Below, piece after piece: positions 1-6,023 of a DNA stretch of 9,568 nucleotides. The notes under the pieces were generated by a model, which did not search any database, was not told where the DNA came from, and saw only the letters and a program-made list of their open reading frames with translations. The first letter of the stretch is position 1; each line of letters starts with the position of its first letter. The position numbers and the translations under genes were made by a program. Location: assembly GCA_016882165.1 (NCBI GenBank), contig VHBV01000044.1, positions 1-9,568 on the forward strand, written 5' to 3'. Source of the stretch: Candidatus Pelagibacterales bacterium. Its GTDB lineage: Bacteria > Pseudomonadota > Alphaproteobacteria > Rickettsiales > UBA1997.

Positions 1-117
1 ATCTTCTTGGATAGTAAAAAAATTGCCAAAGAGAAAAATTTATCAAATCTTTTTGACAACAAAAACAATAATTTTGATAATGAAAATTCAGTTATAAATT
101 CAATTGAAAATCATTAA
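1..117 (+). CDS. C-terminal end of an unidentified protein (5' end outside window)
   Basis: Frame 1 of the plus strand is open from the window edge to a TAA at 115-117 and gives 38 residues with no start codon inside. The tail is very hydrophilic: an Asn/Asp/Lys-rich stretch (LFDNKNNNFDNENSVINS) precedes the final IENH. This looks like a disordered C-terminal tail, and no domain can be recognised. It is the only plus-strand coding signal in the window and converges on panD, with 60 nt between the two stop codons. That gap has no GC-rich hairpin that I can see. The frame could be a chance opening at the edge, but an open frame reaching the edge with a sensible polar composition makes a real gene end more likely. 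Function unknown. Confidence 0.45.
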   Translation: MFLDSKKIAKEKNLSNLFDNKNNNFDNENSVINSIENH

Positions 118-177
118 AAAAATTAATGCTTGAAATTGCACTGCCTGTCAGATCAAGTGGTTGTTTTTACAAAAATC

Positions 178-531
178 TTACTTTTTAAGAGAACAATTTT
201 TTGCATCAACCAAGACCACTTTTGGTTGATAGCTCTTTGCTTCATCTTCACTCATTGAAGCGTAAGCAATGATAATAACCTGATCTCCAACCTGAACTTT
301 TCTTGCAGCCGCGCCATTAACCTGTATTGCACCCGAGCCAGCTTTAGCAGGAATTACGTAAGTTGTAAAACGCTCTCCATTATTTATATTTAAAACATCA
401 ACTTTCTCATGAACTAAAATTCCCGATTCAGCAAGCAAATCAGTGTCAATTGAAATTGAACCTTCATAATTAAGATCAGCCATTGTAACTGTAGCACGAT
501 GAATTTTTGCTTTAAATAAAGTAAGTTGCAT
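178..531 (-). CDS. panD: Aspartate 1-decarboxylase (pyruvoyl enzyme), PanD
   Basis: PanD decarboxylates L-aspartate to beta-alanine, the cytosolic precursor that PanC joins to pantoate in pantothenate/CoA synthesis. The 117-residue product is near full length for the family (E. coli 126). All hallmark residues are present at E. coli numbering: Lys9 and His11, the self-cleavage pair Gly24-Ser25 in YEGS (Ser25 becomes the pyruvoyl group), Arg54 in NNGERF, Tyr58, and Asn72-Gly73 in the VNGAAA motif. The proenzyme should therefore mature normally. The ATG at 529-531 has no convincing Shine-Dalgarno. It lies 117 nt downstream of the acs stop; that gap (532-648) holds no GC-rich terminator and only weak promoter-like matches, so co-transcription with acs is possible. 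panB and panC are not in the window. Confidence 0.97.
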   Translation of the reverse strand: MQLTLFKAKIHRATVTMADLNYEGSISIDTDLLAESGILVHEKVDVLNINNGERFTTYVIPAKAGSGAIQVNGAAARKVQVGDQVIIIAYASMSEDEAKSYQPKVVLVDAKNCSLKK

Positions 532-648
532 TTATTGAATTATTTTGATTAGCATATTTTTTGCTAGAATTACAGAATAGACTTTTTTTATCAAGATCGA
601 AAACTGTCAGATTTTATTAATCATAATCTATTTTACGAATATCCAAAA

Positions 649-2538
649 CTAAAAGCGCCCAACCACTTTAGATAAAGAATCGATTGCTTCTGGATTCAGC
701 AAGGTTGAAATATCTCCATAATCTTTTTCACCATTAACTATTTTCTTTAAAATTCTACGCATAATTTTACCAGAACGAGTTTTTGGCAAATCCAAAACCA
801 CATAAATTTTTTCAGGTCGAGCAATTGCACCAATTTGCTTTACAACAATTTCAGAAACTTCTTTTTCCAAATTAACATCTATGTTTTTAACAATTAAAAA
901 AGCATAAATACATTCGCCTTTTATCTCATGAGGAACTCCAACAACTGCCGATTCTGAAACAAACTTATGAGAATTAATTGCCTCTTCAATTTCAGCTGTT
1001 CCAAGTCTATGTCCAGAAACTTTTATAACATCATCTGTTCTACCAATAATTCTAAATAATCCATCTTCATTTCGCAATGCTCCATCTCCTGCACAATAGT
1101 TTCCTGTAAATTGTTCATAATAAGTTGTAAAAAACTTATTTTTATCACCCCAAATTCCTCTAGCCATAGAAGGCCAAGCTTGTTTGAAAGATAAATTTCC
1201 AACTTTATTACTTTCTACAATTTCATTACCCATATCATTTAATAAAACTGGCACAACTCCTGGCAAAGGCAATCCCGCGAAAGCTGGCTTACTATCAAAA
1301 ACTCTCGCCATTGATGAAATTAGAATTCCTCCTGTTTCAGTTTGCCACCAAGTATCAACAATTGGACACTTTTTGTTACCAATCTTATCAAAAAACCATT
1401 GCCAGGCTTCTTCATTAATTGGCTCTCCAACTGTTCCCAAAGTTTTTAAAGATGACAAATCAAAACCTTTTACAAATTCATCGCCTTTTTGAATTAATGC
1501 CCTTATTGCTGTAGGGGCAGTATAAAAAATATTTATTTTATATTTTTCAATAATCTGCCAAAATCTTGAATGATTTGGATAAGATGGAATTCCTTCAAAC
1601 ATCACAGTGGTTGCTGCATTTAAAAGAGGTCCATAAACTAAATAACTATGACCAGTAATCCAACCAATATCCGCGGTACAAAAATGCACATCATCTTCTT
1701 GATATTGAAAAACATTTTTAAAGGAATATGCCCCATAAACCATGTAACCAGCATTTGTATGCAAAATTCCTTTTGGTTTTCCAGTTGAACCAGAAGTGTA
1801 GAGAATAAATAAAGGATCTTCTGAATCACAAATTTCAGCTTTATGTTGATTAGAATATTTTCTGACTTCATCTTGCCAAATTAAATATTTGAGAGACTTG
1901 ATAGTTTCAAACTCAGTTTCAAGACGCTTATAAACAATTATTGACTCCACAAATTCACAATCTTTCACAGCCTCGTTAACAATTTGTAGTAAGTTAATTT
2001 TTTTATCACCACGTAAAAGTAAGTCAGAAGTAATAACTACTTTTGCTTCACTATCTTTAATTCTTCCAAATAAAGCTTGAGAAGAAAATCCAGCAAAAAC
2101 CACACAATGTATTGCACCAATTCTTGCACAAGCAAGCATAGCAAATAAAGCTTCTGGAATCATAGGCATGTATATCACAACTCTATCACCTTTTTTCACC
2201 GACTCAGCTTTCAACATATTTGAAAATCTGCAAACTTCTTGATACAACTCTTTATATGTTATTTTTTTACTCTCACTTTTAGGATCATTTGCTTCCCAAA
2301 TTATGGCTACCTTATCACCAAACTTATCTAAATGACGATCTAAACAGTTGTAAGAAATATTGGTTTTTCCGCCCACAAACCACTCAATTTGCGCTTTTTC
2401 TAGGTCACAATTTGAAACTTTTTCCCATTCTTTAAACCAGCTAAAATTTTTAGCAACCTCACCCCAAAATCCATCAACATCTCTAATTGCTAAATTATAT
2501 TGTTTATTATAGTCATCTTTTGACTTTACGTGAAACAT
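649..2538 (-). CDS. acs: Acetyl-CoA synthetase (AMP-forming), Acs
   Basis: Acs converts acetate, ATP and CoA to acetyl-CoA via acetyl-AMP in the cytosol. The 629-residue product (E. coli and Salmonella about 652) belongs to the ANL adenylating superfamily. The N-terminal ACS domain has the FWGEVAKNFSWF segment near residue 24. The phosphate-binding loop YTSGSTGKPKG is at 247-257, the Acs-typical TADIGWITGHSY at 288-299, and the nucleotide motif DTWWQTETGG at 395-404. The Trp pair there marks an acetate-sized acyl pocket and argues against propionyl- or longer-chain synthetases. The C-terminal catalytic lysine is Lys591 in PKTRSGKIMRR, the lysine acetylated by Pat-type enzymes in relatives. 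The ATG at 2536-2538 has a good ribosome site (TGAGG, 7-nt spacing). ubiB lies 175 nt upstream and panD 117 nt downstream on the same strand. Confidence 0.96.
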   Translation of the reverse strand: MFHVKSKDDYNKQYNLAIRDVDGFWGEVAKNFSWFKEWEKVSNCDLEKAQIEWFVGGKTNISYNCLDRHLDKFGDKVAIIWEANDPKSESKKITYKELYQEVCRFSNMLKAESVKKGDRVVIYMPMIPEALFAMLACARIGAIHCVVFAGFSSQALFGRIKDSEAKVVITSDLLLRGDKKINLLQIVNEAVKDCEFVESIIVYKRLETEFETIKSLKYLIWQDEVRKYSNQHKAEICDSEDPLFILYTSGSTGKPKGILHTNAGYMVYGAYSFKNVFQYQEDDVHFCTADIGWITGHSYLVYGPLLNAATTVMFEGIPSYPNHSRFWQIIEKYKINIFYTAPTAIRALIQKGDEFVKGFDLSSLKTLGTVGEPINEEAWQWFFDKIGNKKCPIVDTWWQTETGGILISSMARVFDSKPAFAGLPLPGVVPVLLNDMGNEIVESNKVGNLSFKQAWPSMARGIWGDKNKFFTTYYEQFTGNYCAGDGALRNEDGLFRIIGRTDDVIKVSGHRLGTAEIEEAINSHKFVSESAVVGVPHEIKGECIYAFLIVKNIDVNLEKEVSEIVVKQIGAIARPEKIYVVLDLPKTRSGKIMRRILKKIVNGEKDYGDISTLLNPEAIDSLSKVVGRF

Positions 2539-2713
2539 AAATAAACCTCATAAAACTACTTATTCTTGCAAAAGTTCATAGACACTGTTATCTAATTATT
2601 TTTATCACTCATTAGAACTCATAAAATCACTAGTTAAAATAAGAAATACTGTCCAGAAATATACAAGTTGCAAGAATCTTGTCTTTAGTTTACTATTTTT
2701 AAACAACTCAGAA

Positions 2714-3994
2714 TCAATTTGAACGCAATAAACCTTTTACCAAACCGAATAGATCAACTAATGCATCTCTAATTTTGGCATCAAACCCAATATTATTTTT
2801 TGCCCATTCTTTTACCCAAGGCTTCGCAATTTGCCATATATTCAGATCTTTATCCAATGCCACTCCAACACCTTCAACTAAAAGCAAAGTTTTTTGAAGT
2901 AATAATAACTCAGGTTTAGTAACCATTTTATAATCACGAGTCATTGTAATTAAATTCTCCAACAAACTGGCCAAAGAAATATCTCTTACATTGGCTCCAA
3001 CAATTGTTTCTCCAATTTTACGACAAGATAACGATAAGGAATCAACATTCACATCTTTTGGCACTAAACCAGCTTCTATATGAATTTGTGCAACTTTTTT
3101 GTAATCTTTATTCAAAAAACCAATTAAAATTTCAGCAACTGCAATTCTCGTTTTTTTATCGATCATGCCCATAATTCCGAAATCCACAACCGCAACATCT
3201 CCATTTTTCATTAAAAACAAATTTCCTGGATGCATGTCAGCGTGGAAAAAACCGTTTCCATAAACTTGCGTAAAATAGCTAACAACAAAATTCTCAGCTA
3301 TTTTTTTCTTATCAAATTGACTTTCTGAAATGGCTTTTTGGTTTGAAAAAGAAATACCATCTATAAATTCTAAAACCAAAACTTTCTTAGTAGAAAATTT
3401 CCAAAATATTTCTGGAACATAAAAACCTTTTACATTTCTCAGATCTTCTTTCAACTTTGAAGCATTTGCTGCTTCTTGTAACAAATCCAATTCACTTTTA
3501 GCAAGTTCCTCTAATAATAAAGCAATATCAGATAAACTTTTCGCCAAAAATTTAGAAAATACTCCAATAATTTTTATGATAATTTTTAATGAACCAATAT
3601 CACGCAATACAATTTTATCGATTCTAGGGCGTAAAATTTTCACTGCTACGCGTTTTCCATCAAAAGTCATTGCTTTGTGAACTTGTGCAATTGAAGCAGC
3701 TGAAATTGCTTTAAAATCGAATTCTGCGAATATTTTTGTGAAATCAACATATTCTGAATTTAAAACTTTTTGCACTTCTTTTTCAGAAAAAGCTGGCAAT
3801 GAATCTTGAAATGATGAGAGAGTTTTAGCCAAATTATCTCCAACCAAGTCAGGTCTGACCGATAAAATTTGGCCCAACTTTATAAAGGATGGTCCAGAAA
3901 AGCGCAAAAAGTAATATATAGAGCGATTACGAAATACAGGATATAGAATGCAAAAAACAACTAGTAATAAAAATAATCTAATAAGATTAAACAC
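2714..3994 (-). CDS. ubiB: UbiB, ABC1/ADCK-type atypical kinase of ubiquinone biosynthesis (compact form)
   Basis: UbiB is a membrane-associated ATPase needed for coenzyme Q synthesis. The 426-residue product shows every family motif in order: the KxGQ motif (Lys39-Leu-Gly-Gln42, followed by SVRPDLV), the Ala-rich nucleotide loop (AISAASIAQVH, 96-106), the lysine of VAVKI (119), the ExD motif and following EAAN (ELDLLQEAAN, 168-177), the catalytic loop HADMHPGN (251-258) and DFG (271-273), then LLQKTLLLVEGVG near 365-377. It is short: E. coli UbiB has 546 residues. The stretch before KxGQ is reduced to 38 residues containing one hydrophobic segment (about 5-21), and the two C-terminal membrane helices of the family are absent. 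The start is GTG (3992-3994); an in-frame TAA two codons upstream rules out a longer N-terminus. The stop of the small membrane-protein gene is only 16 nt upstream, so the two are probably one operon. Confidence 0.93.
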   Translation of the reverse strand: MFNLIRLFLLLVVFCILYPVFRNRSIYYFLRFSGPSFIKLGQILSVRPDLVGDNLAKTLSSFQDSLPAFSEKEVQKVLNSEYVDFTKIFAEFDFKAISAASIAQVHKAMTFDGKRVAVKILRPRIDKIVLRDIGSLKIIIKIIGVFSKFLAKSLSDIALLLEELAKSELDLLQEAANASKLKEDLRNVKGFYVPEIFWKFSTKKVLVLEFIDGISFSNQKAISESQFDKKKIAENFVVSYFTQVYGNGFFHADMHPGNLFLMKNGDVAVVDFGIMGMIDKKTRIAVAEILIGFLNKDYKKVAQIHIEAGLVPKDVNVDSLSLSCRKIGETIVGANVRDISLASLLENLITMTRDYKMVTKPELLLLQKTLLLVEGVGVALDKDLNIWQIAKPWVKEWAKNNIGFDAKIRDALVDLFGLVKGLLRSN

Positions 3995-4010
3995 AATTTA
4001 ACCAATTTTA

Positions 4011-4364
4011 TTAATTACCTGCTGCAGGAGCGTTTGGCGCAGGAACAACTGGAGTAGGAGCAGATCCTGTTTGACCAACATCAACATGTATTTTGCTTAA
4101 ATCAACCTCTAATCCAGCCCAGCTGAATAGTTTAGTCAAAAGTTGAGACAAAATATCTATAACACTTGAAGAAACTTCCTGAACTCTTGAAACTATTAAT
4201 TTAAAAGCGTTAGCAGCCTCAGGAGATAACTTCAGAATAGTCACAACTTCATCAACTGTAACAATGTTCAACAGCAACATTACAAACAAAATTGAGAAAG
4301 TAGTAGAAATAAGGAGAATAACGCTTCTAAAAGCAGCTGTAGAAAGAAGATCGCCAATGATCAT
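4011..4364 (-). CDS. Small single-pass membrane protein of unknown function, upstream of ubiB
   Basis: I do not recognise this 117-residue protein. A short N-terminus (MIIGDLLSTAAFRS) leads into one strong hydrophobic segment at about 12-35. Residues 37-85 look like amphipathic helices (VDEVVTILKLSPEAANAF, then SSSVIDILSQLLTKLFSWAG). The last 18 residues form a Pro/Ala/Gly-rich, probably disordered tail. There is no lipobox or clear cleavage site, so the hydrophobic segment is probably an anchor. The ATG at 4362-4364 is preceded by an A/T-rich stretch without a Shine-Dalgarno. Its stop lies 16 nt before the ubiB GTG on the same strand, which suggests co-transcription and perhaps translational coupling. 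A role in placing the shortened UbiB at the membrane is an inference from context only. It does not resemble UbiJ or UbiK. Confidence 0.72.
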   Translation of the reverse strand: MIIGDLLSTAAFRSVILLISTTFSILFVMLLLNIVTVDEVVTILKLSPEAANAFKLIVSRVQEVSSSVIDILSQLLTKLFSWAGLEVDLSKIHVDVGQTGSAPTPVVPAPNAPAAGN

Positions 4365-4491
4365 ATTACTAAAAAAATATAGTTAACTTAGAGGAATTTA
4401 ATATTTTTGAACTTTAAAAATTATTTTCAATAGCACAACTTTTTTTTAATAAAAATTATTAAATTTAATAACTGAAACTAAACTCAGATTT

Positions 4492-4520
4492 TCTATAATA
4501 AGTTGATATGTTTTAGACAA
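4492..4520 (-). promoter_or_regulatory. Candidate sigma70-type promoter for the membrane protein-ubiB operon
   Basis: On the minus strand a -35-like TTGTCT (4520-4515) is followed by exactly 17 bp and a -10-like TATAGA (4497-4492). Each box matches the consensus at four of six positions. Transcription would start near 4485, giving a leader of about 120 nt before the ATG at 4364. This is the best promoter match in the spacer between the lipoprotein and the membrane-protein gene, which is where a new transcription unit would be expected. In DNA this AT-rich such matches also occur by chance. Confidence 0.42.
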
Positions 4521-4543
4521 GATACTTTTACTTTAGACAACAT
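4512..4543. repeat. Two 12-bp direct repeats, 20-bp period, overlapping the candidate -35 box
   Basis: TTTAGACAAGAT (4512-4523) and TTTAGACAACAT (4532-4543) differ at one base and are spaced 20 bp start to start, close to two helical turns, so both copies would face the same side of the DNA. Read on the minus strand each contains TTGTCTAAA. The proximal copy overlaps the -35 box of the candidate promoter and the distal copy lies just upstream. This arrangement fits a pair of regulator binding sites or duplicated -35 elements. The regulator is unknown. Confidence 0.5.
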
Positions 4544-4558
4544 CAGAATTACTTCAAA

Positions 4559-5050
4559 TTATTCTACAACTTCTTTTTTAATCACTTCAAAATCACGTCT
4601 TATCTGCTTTTTTATAGCTTTTTCGTCAAAACATCTACCGTAATAAATAACAGGTGTTATTGGTCTGGCATTATAATGTTGCTCAATCAAATGAGCGAAA
4701 GTCATATCAAAAACTTTTTCTTGTTTTGAAGTTATTTTGAATTTCGCATCTCCATCTTCAGAGATACAATAACCTTTTTTTTGCAAAAGTTTGGTCAAAA
4801 GTTTGTTTTCAGCCTTTGTAATTTTAGGATTTTGAACATCTGGCTCAGAATTTGGGTAAGATTTATTGTACTCTTCGCTCACCGAAAATATAAAATAGTC
4901 ACCACTTTTAGCAGCGCTTCTCTCAACTTTGCCGTAACGAGACAAATCACCTTCACAAGAAACTAAAAAAACAAAAAAAGGCAGCAATCTCACGATTGAA
5001 CTGCCTTTTTTTAAATTAAAAAGCCTTATTATATTAAGAATTTGATTCAT
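4559..5050 (-). CDS. Putative lipoprotein of unknown function
   Basis: The frame encodes a hydrophobic segment (LLPFFVFLV) followed by the lipobox LVSC, so signal peptidase II should cut before the Cys and leave a lipid-anchored protein of about 132 residues with no recognised domain. The mature part is polar, with a central ITKAENKLLTKLLQKKGYC region, a stretch MTFAHLIEQHYNARPITPVIYYGRCF, and a charged KK-rich C-terminus. The start is uncertain. The ATG at 5050 (used here) overlaps rplS by 17 nt and gives a 31-residue leader. An ATG at 5068 adds six residues. A GTG at 4993 gives a short MRLLPFFVFLVSC leader with an AAAGG 10 nt upstream. The signal-peptide codons contain the rplS terminator hairpin, so expression probably depends on readthrough. 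Base composition matches the neighbours. Confidence 0.72.
   Translation of the reverse strand: MNQILNIIRLFNLKKGSSIVRLLPFFVFLVSCEGDLSRYGKVERSAAKSGDYFIFSVSEEYNKSYPNSEPDVQNPKITKAENKLLTKLLQKKGYCISEDGDAKFKITSKQEKVFDMTFAHLIEQHYNARPITPVIYYGRCFDEKAIKKQIRRDFEVIKKEVVE
4973..5012 (-). terminator. Rho-independent terminator after rplS, lying inside the lipoprotein reading frame
   Basis: On the minus strand the order is A7, GGCAG, a TT bulge, CAATC, the loop GTGA, GATTG, CTGCC, T7. The two GC-containing stems are perfect, and the flanking A7 and T7 tracts extend the stem and supply the U-run. The GUGA loop is a GNRA tetraloop. The same symmetry gives an A-tract and T-tract on the plus strand, so it could stop transcription both ways. 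It begins 21 nt after the rplS stop codon, the expected place for the end of the ribosomal-protein transcript. It is the only classical GC-stem plus T-run terminator I see in the window. Confidence 0.88.
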
Positions 5051-5441
5051 TGTTGCTTGCGTAATCAAAATCCATCTTTTCTTTAATTCTTGAAGCTTTA
5101 CCAGTTAATTTTCTTAAGTAATAAAGTTTTGCTCTGCGAACAACACCTTGTTTTAAAACTTCAACTCCAGCAAGCAAAGGCGAGTAAACTGTAAATTTTC
5201 TTTCAACGCCTACACCACTACTAATTTTTCTGACTGTGAAAGTTGCAGAATAATTAGAGAAGTCTTTAGTTCTAGCAATTACAATACCGTTAAAAGCCTG
5301 AATTCTTGTAGTTGTTCCTTCAGTAATTTTATACTTAACACTCACTGTATCACCAACTTTAAAAGATGGTAGTTCTGTGCCTCTTGCTTCTTTAATTTTT
5401 TTAACTTGCTCTTGCGCAAAATTTGAAATTAAATTTGTCAT
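5034..5441 (-). CDS. rplS: 50S ribosomal protein L19
   Basis: L19 is a large-subunit protein near the 30S-50S interface. The 135-residue product has the usual L19 layout: FKVGDTVSVKYKITEG (residues 27-42), the RIQAFNGIVIA core, TVRKISSGVGVERKFTVYSP (the second half of the family signature; the usual FP is FT here), and the C-terminal VVRRAKLYYLRKLTGKASRIKE. A serine/asparagine-rich tail follows. The start is secure: AAAGGAG sits four bases before the ATG at 5439-5441. It lies 21 nt after rplQ and is very probably co-transcribed with it. rplS is normally the last gene of the rpsP-rimM-trmD-rplS operon, so its place after rplQ is unusual. A strong terminator follows. Confidence 0.97.
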   Translation of the reverse strand: MTNLISNFAQEQVKKIKEARGTELPSFKVGDTVSVKYKITEGTTTRIQAFNGIVIARTKDFSNYSATFTVRKISSGVGVERKFTVYSPLLAGVEVLKQGVVRRAKLYYLRKLTGKASRIKEKMDFDYASNNESNS

Positions 5442-5462
5442 TTTTCTCCTTTAGAATTTAAA

Positions 5463-5864
5463 TTAAGCTGCTTTAGCTTCTTTTTCCACTTCAACAACAG
5501 GTGTTGCAACTCTGTCAATAATTTCCATTACAGCCATTGGAGCTTTATCTCCTGTTCTAAAGCCATATTTAAGAATTCTTGTGTATCCGCCATTTCTTGA
5601 CGCAACTCTTGGACCTATTTCTTTGAAAAGCTTTTCAGCTATTGATTGATTTCCAAGAATAGATACTACAAGACGACGATTTGCCAAAGTATCTTTTTTT
5701 GCTAAAGTAATGACTTTTTCAACAAATGGTCTCAAATCTTTTGCCTTAGGCAAAGTTGTTTTGATCAATCCATGTTGAATAAGAGCAATTGCTAAATTAC
5801 GGAATAAAGCTTTTCTATGAGCACTATTTCTGCTTAATTTTCTACCTTTAATTGCGTGTTTCAT
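5463..5864 (-). CDS. rplQ: 50S ribosomal protein L17
   Basis: L17 is a large-subunit protein near the peptide exit region. The 133-residue product begins with the conserved MKHAIKGRKLSRNSAHRKALFRNLA block, continues with LIKTTLPKAKDLRPFVEKVITLAKK, and has the late GGYTRILKYGFRTGDKAPMAVMEI motif. An acidic/Ala-rich tail (VVEVEKEAKAA) is a common bacterial extension. The ATG at 5862-5864 has only a weak ribosome site (CGGTAAA). rplQ follows rpoA as in most bacteria, but here the gap is 159 nt and contains two AT-rich hairpins, so rplQ expression may be partly uncoupled from rpoA by RNA processing or a local promoter. Confidence 0.98.
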   Translation of the reverse strand: MKHAIKGRKLSRNSAHRKALFRNLAIALIQHGLIKTTLPKAKDLRPFVEKVITLAKKDTLANRRLVVSILGNQSIAEKLFKEIGPRVASRNGGYTRILKYGFRTGDKAPMAVMEIIDRVATPVVEVEKEAKAA

Positions 5865-5888
5865 TTTATTTACCGATTATTTTTAAAC

Positions 5889-5922
5889 ATAATTTTTAAG
5901 ATCTTTTGCTCTTAAAAATTAT
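5889..5922. repeat. Perfect 13-bp inverted repeat in the rpoA-rplQ spacer
   Basis: ATAATTTTTAAGA (5889-5901) and TCTTAAAAATTAT (5910-5922) are exact reverse complements separated by an 8-nt loop. The stem is almost all A/T. On the minus-strand transcript it is not followed by a T-run, so it is a poor intrinsic terminator for rpoA-rplQ. It would form a hairpin about 24 nt upstream of the rplQ ATG. It could be an RNA processing or stability element; in such AT-rich DNA some stems arise by chance, but 13 perfect pairs is long. Confidence 0.5.
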
Positions 5923-5977
5923 AATTTTTTTAGACTCTATTAAATCTTGTTTTTAATTTTCTATAGCAAGGTTTTTT

Positions 5978-6011
5978 AAAAGATAATTATAAAGCTATTA
6001 TAATTTCTTTT
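5978..6011. repeat. 14-bp AT-rich hairpin just after rpoA
   Basis: The arms AAAAGA plus AATTATAA (5978-5983, 5985-5992) pair with TTATAATT plus TCTTTT (5998-6011), with a single-base bulge at 5984 and a 5-nt loop AGCTA. It starts 12 nt past the rpoA stop on the minus strand and is followed there by A6 rather than a T-run. Together with the 5889-5922 repeat it fills much of the rpoA-rplQ spacer. Likely a processing or mRNA-end structure; a role is not shown. Confidence 0.4.
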
Positions 6012-6023
6012 ACTAACTATATC

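Noticed and set aside
1184..1492. 102-codon open frame on the plus strand
   Set aside because: It lies entirely antisense to acs, which has full family motifs across this stretch; its translation resembles no family I know.
649..2538. Propionyl-CoA or acetoacetyl-CoA synthetase instead of Acs
   Set aside because: The DTWWQTETGG and TADIGWITGHSY motifs, the length and the PKTRSGKIMRR end fit acetyl-CoA synthetase; the Trp pair favours acetate.
4442..4470. AT-only repeats (TTTAATAA / TTATTAAA) in the 4365-4558 spacer as an operator or origin element
   Set aside because: They are low-complexity A/T runs expected at this composition, with no DnaA-box-like cluster or other support.
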